From Luzula sylvatica (taxonomy: Eukaryota; Streptophyta; Magnoliopsida; Poales; Juncaceae), in the NCBI GenBank assembly GCA_946800325.1, contig OX326956.1, forward strand, positions 46,639,552 to 46,703,551: a stretch of DNA of 64,000 bases, written 5' to 3'. The stretch's first letter is position 1. Each line of letters begins with the position of its first letter. The translations under genes and the position numbers were made by a program. Below the pieces are notes generated by a model. It was not told the origin of the DNA. It saw only the letters and a program-made list of their open reading frames with translations, and made no database searches. Below are positions 45,401-55,689 of this stretch, one piece after another.

Positions 45401-48296
45401 TAATACATAGAGCATCATCCCTTGACATAAGTCTCACCGTCAAAAAATTTAAGAAAATAAAAAAACCAAAATTTTCGCATACCATATATAATATGGCGTC
45501 TTTTCAAATGACTTAAATGCAATATGGTTCAGTATTAAAGCATTCGTCTCAAAAACATTCTCTCAAAATAATTTGAGTGGATCTAATTGTCTCATCTTTA
45601 TCGAACAATATCGAAAAACGTTTGATTCCATTTTGAACACACCATTCAATGGGAATTAATTGTGAAACAATTCCACAATTATTTAGATGGTCATCAAACT
45701 TTTGACTCAAATTACTCGCAATTTCGATCTGATCGAAATGCATTAATTTACTTGCCTTGTCAAGTATTTACTTCATTTATTTAAATTTCTTAATCCTATC
45801 AAAGAATTATGACTCTTGCCTCATTTTAATTAATCTTAGTAAAAATCATGAACTACTTATATTTTCTAGTATTATGATTTCATTGGTCTATACATGCATA
45901 TATACAAGTTCCAATAAATCATTTGATCTTTTTCCTACTTTTGAAAATGATCCTTTTGCCATTTAATCAAAAAAACAAGTCTTGCATATTTCATAAGATC
46001 CCAGATCGGATGGGTATAAGTTTCTCCTTATGAAGCTTAATTATACATTTCTTGTTTGTCTAGTTAAAACGAGGACAAGTAATCTTTCGTCCGATGAAAT
46101 TTAGTTATGCGGATTTCGTTTATTTAACTCAAATGACAATGCTAATTAAGTTTTATCTCAACAATTAATTCAATACCTTTTAGTATTTATGTCATGTATA
46201 TGGATTTGTAACAATTTTAATCAAGATTTAGCACATAACAATAATTTTTAATAGAACGATTTTCAATAGAATGGTTCTATTACAATTATCCTATTAGAAT
46301 GTTATTATTTATATTCCAAACAATTTAATAATCATTCAATTCTAACCTAAAATTAAAATAATATCGTTTGTACATCTCGAATTCCATAGAGATTCGATTT
46401 TACTCCCACTCGATTAGTACAGTACTAACCCATTCTCCAAGAAGGCTTACTACCGAGATACGAAAACCTTGTTTTTACTTATGACAAGTAAGAGTAATAT
46501 CCTTGAGTTTTCTTGGGATAATATACTACAACTCAAATTACTAATTTCATTGGTGTGATTAGTACAATACTAACTACACATTTCCAAAATGTGATTATTG
46601 CATTTGGTGTCCAGCACCTAAAAGTTACTAAATTAGTTTGAATAACATAACCTACGCGAAGCACAAGTTTCCAAGACTTTCTTCCGTTTTATTACTAAAG
46701 TAAAAGTAATGTTTCCTTTGTAATATTAATTCAATGAATAGGAAATGGTTGCTTCCTTTGGTTCATTGATCTTTGTCTCGGTACATAATTTATCCATGTC
46801 CTTTTGCTATTGGACTTACCTTCATTAGACTTTCTCTTCTTTTCTGAAATACCGAGACCTACTGAATAGATTTTTCGAACTTCAACATACTCCCGACTTT
46901 GAGTGTTGTTGAAAAGTTTCGAAAATGATCTCTATCCTAACTAAGAACCCATAAGAATCCAATTCTTATATTCTTATTTGAGAACCGTTCTCAAATATGT
47001 CTAAGAAAATTCCTTTTCTAATTCTGTTACTTGAGAATTGATCGTAAATTTAATCTTATTTATTTGAATTTTCTACAACTATGTAAAATATGTTTAAATT
47101 AATGAGTTACTTGAATATCTGTATTCCATATTACTGCACTCCCACTATTCTTCTCGAATCAATAACATCCACGTTAACAAAAAGGAAACAACGATACTCG
47201 TTTGTTTCTAGTAGTCAAGATCCAAATTGCATATATGTCCGAGCCAGACGAAGATCGTGAAACTCTCAAACATATATCTATTTGGTCGGATCACATCCAA
47301 TTGCATCCAAATGTAATTATTGAATCATTCATGAGATAAGCATCGAGTCCAACGCAATATTCCTTGTGTGTAATCTCACTGCATGTCCAAATTACTAATG
47401 AGCCAGACGAAGACCGTGAAACTTTCAATAAAATTGGTTAAGTCTAAACCATGTCCAAGTATCGTTCGAATGAACCACTAATGAGCCAGACGAAGGCCGT
47501 GAAACTCTCATTAGTTCCCAAACAATGCTTACTTCCCGCGCTTATTATTCCGCACACGTGTCAGACGAAAACCATGAAACACGTGAGTAAAACAAAAGCC
47601 TCGAAAACTTCAGGTCATGAAAAGCATTTACATGACAATAATGATTTAAATGGAGAAATTAATGAAATATGTAGTCACAAAATCAATTTTCAGAATATGC
47701 ATCCAATATCATTTAAATGATATCACATATCTTGTATACATTTGACCCACTTTGCTTAAACGAATCCCAGATTCCTTCAAACGAATGAATTGCCAAAAAA
47801 ATTCTTGACAAATTTATCCTTTTGCATTTAAATGATTGAATTTTGCACAAACGCAACATATTTGTTTAAACAGATTCTTGTTTCGTTTACACAAATAATA
47901 TGACCAAAAAATTATGGACATTTTGGAACCTAAGTTGTAGACAATCTTATTATCTATCAAACTCAATTTGGATCATTAAAATTGAAGTTCGTATGTGAAA
48001 ATTATGACAATTTTCCCAAAAATGTGTTTATGTTGATTTTTCACGAAAATTGATTTAGATATAGTTTTTCAACGAATCAAAATCACAAAAATCTTCTGAA
48101 ACAGTTCCAAACTAGTATAGACCATCTCAATCAATGTAATATCCAATATTAATTGATCAAAATCTTTATTAAATATAATATCTAATATTAATTGATCATA
48201 ATATTTAGGTTTCTGTTAAACCAAAGTCTTAATTATAAAAATTAAGTAAAAAAGATTTTGATCGTATCTAATACGACAAAACTATCGAAACTAATC
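45401..48296 (-). pseudogene. Degenerate copia internal region, element C (minus strand)
   Basis: It runs leftward from the primer-binding site at 48297. Related to elements A and B by order of features, but heavily mutated. A stretch near 45740-45560 resembles the integrase region. GAGCCAGACGAAGACCGTGA-type motifs repeat four times at 47240-47590. Confidence 0.6.
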
Positions 48297-48308
48297 GTTC
48301 TGATACCA
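48297..48308 (-). promoter_or_regulatory. Primer-binding site of copia element C
   Basis: Minus strand TGGTATCAGAAC, one mismatch from the initiator tRNA-Met complement, one base from the LTR edge. Confidence 0.8.
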
Positions 48309-48309
48309 C

Positions 48310-48729
48310 TGTTTGGAATTCCCACACGCATGTATCATACATGATACGACGGAAATGCGGGATTCCCATGACCTTGGATCTTGTTTGACTATAGTTCGTG
48401 TACGGAATGAAGAGTTTTAACCATAACTCGTCAAATTGATGGTGAACGACGAGTTGAAATGCTAGTATTCCGTCTTGCACGTTTTCCTCCTTGTTTCTCC
48501 TATTTGTATCGTGTGATTGATCACAAGTCACCTTACTCGAAGATCTGTACTCATAAACCACCATGAATTCGTCTTCTCGTATAGTCAACGATCGTCATAG
48601 TTCAACCGTTGAGTACTTGTGCGTTTTATCTCACCAAACTCAAATTCAAAAATGAAGAAAGCATTTCTCTCTTGTTTTTCTCTCCTCCTGATGTAGAATG
48701 TTTGTATTGGAGGGGAAAACATGTGTCTG

Positions 48730-48810
<81 letters not shown>

Positions 48811-49197
48811 CTAGTGAAAAGATAGCTCTTGAAACATAAAAACTGCATGCACCGTTTCACTATTATGTAAAATCGAATTGATAAATCATTAAAATCGAAT
48901 CCAAATCTTCACGAAAGTTGTAGATAATTTAATTATCTTTCGAACCCAATTGGAATTCGGACCCGAAAGTTATGGCGATTGTACGAATTGTGCATAAAAC
49001 TGTCACAACCTTTCAGTATTCCATTAAAACGAAAATGATAAATCGTTCATATGAAAAATAAATCTTCATGAAAGTTCTAGATAATCTTATCTATTAAACC
49101 AAATTTTAACCATCCAAATTGGAGTTAGTGTGTGAAAGTTGTGACAGTTTTATTAAAACATGTCTACTGAATTTTTTGATTTTTATTGTATTCTTCA
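48310..49197 (-). mobile_element. 5' LTR of copia element C
   Basis: Starts (minus) TGAAGAATACAAT at 49197 and ends GGGAATTCCAAACA at 48310. It aligns with LTR A along its length (shared GTTCTAGATAATCT and TTTCAGTATTCCATTAAAAC). A (TA)n tract lies at 48732-48807. Confidence 0.8.
48732..48807. repeat. (TA)n microsatellite in LTR C
   Basis: About 38 TA units at the position where LTRs A and B have GA/CT tracts. It opens a spurious Tyr-Ile frame in both directions. Confidence 0.95.
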
Positions 49198-49309
49198 TAC
49201 AACCGTTTATTATCAATTTAACCATGTATATCTAATATACATATGTGTATACAATATACAAATTATTAATTTTGTGTCCATCTTAATTCATATCCTTTCA
49301 AACATGCAC

Positions 49310-49970
49310 TAAATTTAGGGTCAAAATAAAATATGCTTTGATATCCAAAGTCAGGAAGAAGTTAAGTGAAGGCGGATATCAAATGTTTGTGGTGAAATCG
49401 AAGATTTTTTTAAAATTTACAGTGTCGTTAAATTTTTAATCGGGAGAAGGTAAGTGTGAATGACAACATTTCGAGTTTATTGGACTACTTTGCTAGTGTT
49501 GAAAGTATTTCCCCATAAAAATATCGATACGCGATACCAGAGAATTTTGTAATTTCACGATGGAAACAAAAGGCCAACGTATTTCACAAGGATTGCAAAG
49601 GGTTAGTTGAAGATAACAGAGCCGGAGAAGCCAAAAAACGGAGAATTACCCGACATTCTGAACAAGTTAAGGAATTAATTTATTTGGCAGAATTATCTTA
49701 AGCGTTCTCGAGTTTACACGAAATATATTGATGGTATGCGTGGGATATTATTGAGTACTCCCGCGATAAGGCCCGGGATATCAAGCAAGACATTATCCTT
49801 CAAAAATCTCCAACATTGGTCTCTGATCCGAATATTTCGCGTTCTAAAGGTACAAAAAATATGGAAATATGCAAACGGGACGATTTAAGAGTGGTCTTGA
49901 ATTGGCAACCAGCAAAAAGAAAAAAACAATGTAAATGTTACGAAGAAACTTGTATTACTTGATAAAAAAA
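49310..49970 (+). pseudogene. FAR1/FRS-like (Mutator-derived) C-terminal fragment
   Basis: In one frame VISRWKQKANVFHKDC and GEAKKRRITRHSEQVKELI are read from about 49531, then a stop. The pattern (IPxxFVISRWKQKA, later ARDIKQDI and SKGTKN) fits the region after the transposase core in FAR1-related proteins. Frameshifts are near 49490 and 49700. No zinc-finger or catalytic core is seen, so it is a relic of a FRS gene or MuDR element. Confidence 0.6.
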
Positions 49971-50616
49971 AATTGTCCCGAGAATTCAACAAGTAAAAAT
50001 TATAACGGTGCATTTTTTTATTTGTGTAATTTTAAAACTTTCCGAATGTAGTTCACTTATATTTTTTTGTTGTTTTATTGAATATTGTATTTTTTATTTG
50101 CATATATGTCTTCTATAAATATATCATGTTAAAAAAATAAAAGCATTAGATATCCAATTACATCTTTATTAAAACTAATTTAATTACAATAAAACAATTA
50201 TTATTTATTTATTTATTCGAAATAGACCTAATTCACGAATCGTGAATATTTCATATTTTATTGGTAATACCAACGGGATTCGAATCCAAGATTTATGCTA
50301 TCTTATGATAAACACCTCACCTACGTGGCCGTTGATAATAAAAAACAATTATGACATGTTACAAAAATTATATCAAAGGCTTATTGGCAGGGCTCTACAT
50401 TAGTTTATTATAACAATTTGTACCTGTTGTATTTTTATTTGATTTGTCCATGTTATTAACAAATTATTGTTGATATATTGTTGTTATTGAAAGATTCATC
50501 ATTACATGATAATTAGTTATTACGAAATAATTGACAAACAATATAACATGATCACTGTATGATATGAGGTACCCTTACAAACCCATGTATTGTAGAAATA
50601 ATTATTTTCCTGTTCT
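49971..50616. other. Non-coding DNA 3' of STIG1-like gene 2
   Basis: AT-rich, no gene seen. GATTCGAATCCAAGATTTATG near 50278 is a short generic repeat-like stretch. Confidence 0.45.
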
Positions 50617-51048
50617 CTATGCATAACTACACATGCCATAGTAACAAAAGGTACCCTTTTTGCACTTATTCTTGCATGCACCACAATTCTTTTCATCATA
50701 CAAAATATCCACACAATTACCACCACAACAAATTTCCCCGTATCGACATTTCCTACCGCATTCACCGCAGTTAAGATTATGTGTCATCACGTTCACGCAC
50801 TGTTTATTACAACAATCTGGTCCTGCACTTCCCTTAGCACGACAAACCCTAGGGAACTTATCGCATGTAGCGATTTCACGTGGCTTGTATCGACTTGATA
50901 AGTAGTTGAATCCTCTCATAGATTTCGATATTCCATTTTGCGTGGGCGAGTTTTCTGAATCTTGGTCTTTGAGAGAGTCTGGTGAGGCTAGAGAAGAAGT
51001 AATGGCAAATAATGCAAAGAAGAAAATAATGCTTTCGGCTTTGGCCAT
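50617..51048 (-). CDS. STIG1: STIG1-like secreted cysteine-rich protein
   Basis: Single exon, 143 residues, ATG at 51048. Signal peptide about 1-22 (FFFALFAITSSLAS), an acidic/Ser-rich linker (23-60), then a STIG1 domain from CDKFPRVC to CSYA with 16 cysteines, including DCCNKQC and ICCGGNC. Domain order and length are typical of STIG1-like proteins. The closest relative in the window is the gene at 40746-41501 on the other strand, which shares the cysteine pattern and an upstream block but has a long repeat domain in place of the linker. Expected role: secreted apoplastic signal or matrix protein in reproductive or stress tissue, from family knowledge. Confidence 0.92.
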   Translation of the reverse strand: MAKAESIIFFFALFAITSSLASPDSLKDQDSENSPTQNGISKSMRGFNYLSSRYKPREIATCDKFPRVCRAKGSAGPDCCNKQCVNVMTHNLNCGECGRKCRYGEICCGGNCVDILYDEKNCGACKNKCKKGTFCYYGMCSYA

Positions 51049-51716
51049 TGGAGACGATTTGAAGATGAAATAAGTTATTTTAGTTAGGAAATGGAAGTGC
51101 CGAAGGTATTATGAGTTATGAGGAGAGAGAGATGGTTATGCATGAAAGAATATATTAAAGTACAAAGGTATTTATTGAGAGAAACTAGGGTTTATTTGGC
51201 TTAGGTTTGAAAATTAAGGTTGTATCTTTTTTAAAGTGTCACAAATACAATGAGCTTATCAAATCTGTACAAGTAACTTCAGTTTGGCATCCTAGGATTC
51301 CTAGCCGTATAATAAACGCATATATTGATGATGCAAAAACAAAAACAAATTAGTATCTGTTAATTACCAAAAAGGGCTACTTATCCTTTGGTGTAGTAAA
51401 ATTCTTCACATATAAATTGAGGAAACAACTGCTAAATTAAAATTGACTTCTATAAAACGGTCATAACAAGTTATGTAGTGCATGACTACCTACTTAGCAT
51501 ATATAGAGGTTTGCTTATACCGTTAAATGTATATAATATGAAGTTTATAGAAAGTCAAATAGTTATATAAGTGGGTTTATGTCCGAAAACCTACCTAATT
51601 CGAATTCAAATCAAACACTCTTTTAAGTTCAAAATACTTGTACATGGAATATATATCAAAAAGAAAGAAAACAATAATTTTGGTTTGCTATTATAGAGAA
51701 TTATAGCACTCAAAAC
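51049..51716. promoter_or_regulatory. Promoter region of STIG1-like gene 2
   Basis: On the minus strand CATGCATAACCATCTCTC at about 51141-51124 matches the block upstream of gene 1. AATAAATA at about 51174-51167 may serve as the TATA box. Confidence 0.5.
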
Positions 51717-53102
51717 TCAAAAGTATCTATTTTCATTGCTTTCCACTCCGCATGTGACCACCTTGTTGGATTTCAATCTCCTTATAAACCAAACCAGAGC
51801 TCCAATTCCTACTGCTCCAGCAACAGAAAATACAACAGTCCCTATAAACATAATTATATTTATATTAACATATGAAATAAAATTATTGATATATAATTCA
51901 TATGTGTAACAATTTTTCAAAGTTATTCATACCAGCAACCATAGTTGGCGAAGTCCCGTGCTTTGATACACTATCTGCTAAGAGGTGTGTTAAAAGAATA
52001 TCCATAGAAACAATGTAATATCCAAAAAAATAAAGTAATATAGAAAGTAAGAATGGGCTTTTTTTCTAAGGCCAATTATTGGGCTTTTAAGGTTTGCTTT
52101 CAGTTTAATTAGTTTTTCTTGTTTGTGGGCCTTTTAAGAAAATAATTGTTTCAAACATTGTTATAACCACCTAAAAAATTAGTTATTTTTAACTGACGAT
52201 TCTTTAGTGATTAACATGCAATTCGTCTAAAAATTTATTATCCTGTCATTATATCTATAAGCCAGTAGTGTCAATTAATCAAAATTATTTATAATTTTAC
52301 CTGAACAAAATGTTGTAACATTGCCATCCTGACAAAGACAAAGAAAGCTCCTAGTATCCGTGTCGAACCCGCAAACCCCTGCTCCTCTCCTGTTATCTTG
52401 GCACTCAAGACACCTAATCGTAACTGGAATATCGAAATCAACTCGAACGCCGTACTCGGGCACTTGATCGTACGGTGGGAATTTGTCTCCTATCGCTCTC
52501 CAATAAATACTTGCATATGATTGACAGTGCTTCAACATGAGTCTTAGAGACTCGGATGCTTTCGGGTTGTACGAGCAACACGTAATGTCGTTCTCTTGGA
52601 GTGCGTTTGGACAGCCTGGCATGTTGCGGCATAGATAACTAGAACTGTCACACGAAGAGCCACACCGGTCAGGAAACCGGTCACAATATGCCGGTCTGGG
52701 CTCGACTATTACCGATTTCGTGTCACAGTTGAAGAAAAGATAATTGTTCCTACTCGAAAGGGAAAATCTCTTACTAGTATCGAGACTGAATGGCGCAGAA
52801 TTAAAATTGATATCAGAAGGATTCTGACAGCTCCACATTGACGGATCGGATATGACTAGATGCGCGTCGGAGTAATCAATGGATAAAACCGGGTAGGAAC
52901 CGGATGGAGTGTGAAAATGTAGAGTTGAAGAGTTTGTACATTGGAGTATTCGTCGGTAATATGGACTTCCACACCCGTCATCTATGCTTAACGGGTATCG
53001 AATTGGGATGGACCCGCAGGAAGTGCGGCAAAGGGTTGATTGAGAGGAGACTGAGGGGATTATTAGAGTGGTGAGGAAGAGAAGCAAGATAAGATGATCC
53101 AT
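51717..53102 (-). CDS. WAK-type galacturonan-binding membrane protein without kinase
   Basis: Three exons (53102-52301, 51977-51933, 51841-51717) join in frame to 323 residues. Signal peptide 1-20 (LILLLFLTTLIIPSVSS). An extracellular GUB_WAK-type domain follows, beginning CRTSCGSIPIRYPLSIDDGC and rich in cysteine, with a WAK-associated C-terminal cysteine part (TIRCLECQDNRRGAGVCGFD). One transmembrane segment (VVFSVAGAVGIGALVWFI) precedes a short basic tail that ends ESNENRYF. There is no kinase domain, so it could bind pectin and act as a co-receptor or decoy, which is inference. Splice borders are GT..AG throughout. Full kinase-bearing WAK-like proteins are about twice this length. Confidence 0.9.
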
Positions 53103-53557
53103 TGAATATTAATTGTTTTGGTAGTGTTTTTGGAGGAGGAAGCTAGAGGAGGTGAAGGGGGATAAAGTGTAAAGAGGAGGCTTGAGCTTTTACTTTTATG
53201 CTTTTGTTCACTTTAATTTGGGTGAATTGTGTATGATCTAATATACGAGTGTGCTTTTAGATGAAAATGAACTGGATAGACAACAGAGGAAAGTACTTTT
53301 CTATAAATAGATATCTTTGAATTCAAGTAAGGAACCACGCATATTATCAATCATATATGCAGGGACGTCAATGGGAGGGTTGGGTTTGGGTACGAAGAAA
53401 AAAAACCAATCGAACGTCGAGTATTTATCCGAACCACCAATTGAGTTCGTTCTTCGAATCATAGAACATGAAGAAAGTCGAAGAAAAAAAAGAGAAGAAA
53501 TTATAAAATGAAAAGTAAAATTCTCTAGAAGATATAATTTGTCAATTTACCACGTTA
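53103..53557. other. Upstream region of the WAK-like gene
   Basis: Promoter presumed. A short plus-strand frame with a basic tail (53317-53511) has no recognisable domain. Confidence 0.4.
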
Positions 53558-54540
53558 TTATTTTGAATTCAAATTTGTGCAATTTTCTTGTGTCAAATCA
53601 TCACTCGATGATACAACATAGGGCGAATCTCTTGGTCGATGGAGTCGAATCTCTAGAATTGCATGTCCGATGGAGTCGAATCTCTTGGTAGAAAGAAGTA
53701 TACGTTTTCGGATATGGCTTTTGGCTCCAAAATGATAACGTCTTTGAAATCCATCATAGGGCGGGAGAAGAGATACGTTGGAGGTTGCGACCACCACTTT
53801 GAGATTCTCCATCGAACGAAGATTAAGAAGATCAGGACCATGATGTATGACCTCGTCAAAAGAACCACAAAGTATGTCTATTCCGCGCTCGCACCATGCA
53901 CGTACCGGTAACCTGAGGAGTTTGAACTCAATCTTATGCGTGTAATGGATAACACGTGCTCCAACAGAGTTTGTCCATGGATAGAGGACAAAGTCGGCAC
54001 GACGAAGGTTGCTTGAATGCTTGTCTAAGAATTCCTCTCTTTGCACCATTAGAGGTAGCTTGAGGAGATACTTAGCCGCACCCTAATAAACGAGTTGACA
54101 GGAGGCCTTCCACTGGTAGGATCGTTGAAGTAAAATCTCAACCATGGCAAGTTCATGGCGAGCTACCAAGCAGGCATCGATGACAACCGCGGACTCTAGT
54201 TCCTCAAGTTCTTTTTTATGGTTAGGAGTGGCGCGAAGATAACAAGTTGGAGGGGATGCGATTTGAGCCGGAAGCAGGAGTTCAGGCCGAAGCTATATGG
54301 GCACCGGCCCCAATACACCGACCATGACAGCTAAAACCACAGTTCTCTTTTCGGACTGAAGCTGGAGAGGATCGAAAACCTCAAAAACTCTGTCATGTAA
54401 CTGTTCGCGATGCACGAGTAGCGGAACCCCACAGCTTATTGGACGGGTCGAAAGCGTATTTGCTTGCTGTGTTGTCCGAACGAGTGGGACATGCTTTGTA
54501 TAAGTGAGAGATGTAACGTAAATAATAGCATGCTCGAGGT
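53558..54540 (-). pseudogene. Decayed protein fragment resembling plant DUF4283-type proteins
   Basis: The minus-strand frame 54049-53558 (163 residues) contains LPVRAWCERGIDILCGSF and ENLKVVVATSNVSLLPP, a pattern seen in DUF4283-like proteins often tied to retroelements. Upstream, 54430-54050 carries related frame pieces with stops. It is abutted by the LTR at 54575. Low certainty on the family. Confidence 0.4.
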
Positions 54541-54574
54541 TTTTGACAATATTCAGTCGTCACTACGACAAAAC

Positions 54575-55066
54575 TGAAGGAAATACAGTTTCAGGATCAA
54601 CCGTAAAAGTGTACACAAGGATAAACGAACGTACGCGTCCATAGACATAAGAAACAGTTTTGGTAAAACTAGCATAATTTTCAGTGAGAAACTCCAATTT
54701 GAATGATTAAAATTGGGTTAGATAGATAATAAGATTATCTAGAACTTTCATATAGAAATATGTTTCATTTGAGCGAAGTATCAGTGTCGTTTTAATGGAA
54801 TACCGAAAGGGTGTGACTGTTTGACATAGAGTTAGTAAACCGTCCGTAACTTTCGTATCCGAACTCCAATTGGGCCAGATCCAATTGGGTTGGAAAGATA
54901 ATAAGATTATACACAACTTTCATGATGTTCAAAGTCGGTTGGGACGATTTAATATTTTCGTTTCAACAGAATACTGAAATGGTGTCTGCAGTTTTCTGTG
55001 TGAAAGGGTGTATATTGGATATACATGTTTTTTGGCCCATCCTTATCCTATATGATATAAATAGGA

Positions 55067-55118
<52 letters not shown>

Positions 55119-55676
55119 GACCAGATCATTCAGACCAATCTATGGTATTATTCAGAATATTCCAGAAATATAGAGAGACATCTTTCTAGAGAGAGAAAGA
55201 TTGCGAAGAGAGAAAACCGAGAAAAAGAGTTTTTCTCGATGTAGAGAATCGATATAATCAAGCAAGTTCGCTGGTGCAGCGTCTAGGCAGTTGCACCCGC
55301 GACCGACGAACTCCGACTCACGGTGGATACAAATAGAGGAGCGACACTTGTGGCTCTCCGATTGTGATCAAACCGACGGAGCAAAATTGTTGGCTGTGGA
55401 AGAGTGTGGACGTGGTACGCACGAAAGACAACCGGAGACGTGTCAAGACGGTGGGAGACGTGTGGTATGGGACGCACGGGCTAGTCACCAACGTGACACT
55501 GGAGAAGGAAAGGATGCGAGCGATCAACCCGTCGTGCGTGATCAATTTCACGCTGGTAATCGTCTATCCTTCTATTGCATCGTACCCTCGAAGTCATGTC
55601 GTGATCTTGGATTTTGGGAACCGGACCGGGTCTTCATATCCGCTGCGCTGGCCCGGGGACGGGTGAATTCCCAACA
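54575..55676 (+). mobile_element. 5' LTR of copia element B
   Basis: It starts TGAAGGAAATACAG and ends GAATTCCCAACA, with the primer-binding site one base later. The start is repeated at 63950, giving the 3' LTR. It contains TATAAATAGG at about 55056 and a (CT)n tract right after. Confidence 0.92.
55071..55117. repeat. (CT)n microsatellite in LTR B
   Basis: About 23 CT units just after TATAAATAGGATGTT. Confidence 0.95.
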
Positions 55677-55677
55677 G

Positions 55678-55689
55678 TGGTATCAGAGC
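55678..55689 (+). promoter_or_regulatory. Primer-binding site of copia element B
   Basis: TGGTATCAGAGC, complementary to initiator tRNA-Met. Confidence 0.95.

Noticed and set aside
48585..48860. Tyr-Ile-rich frames on both strands
   Set aside because: Products of the (TA)n tract in LTR C.
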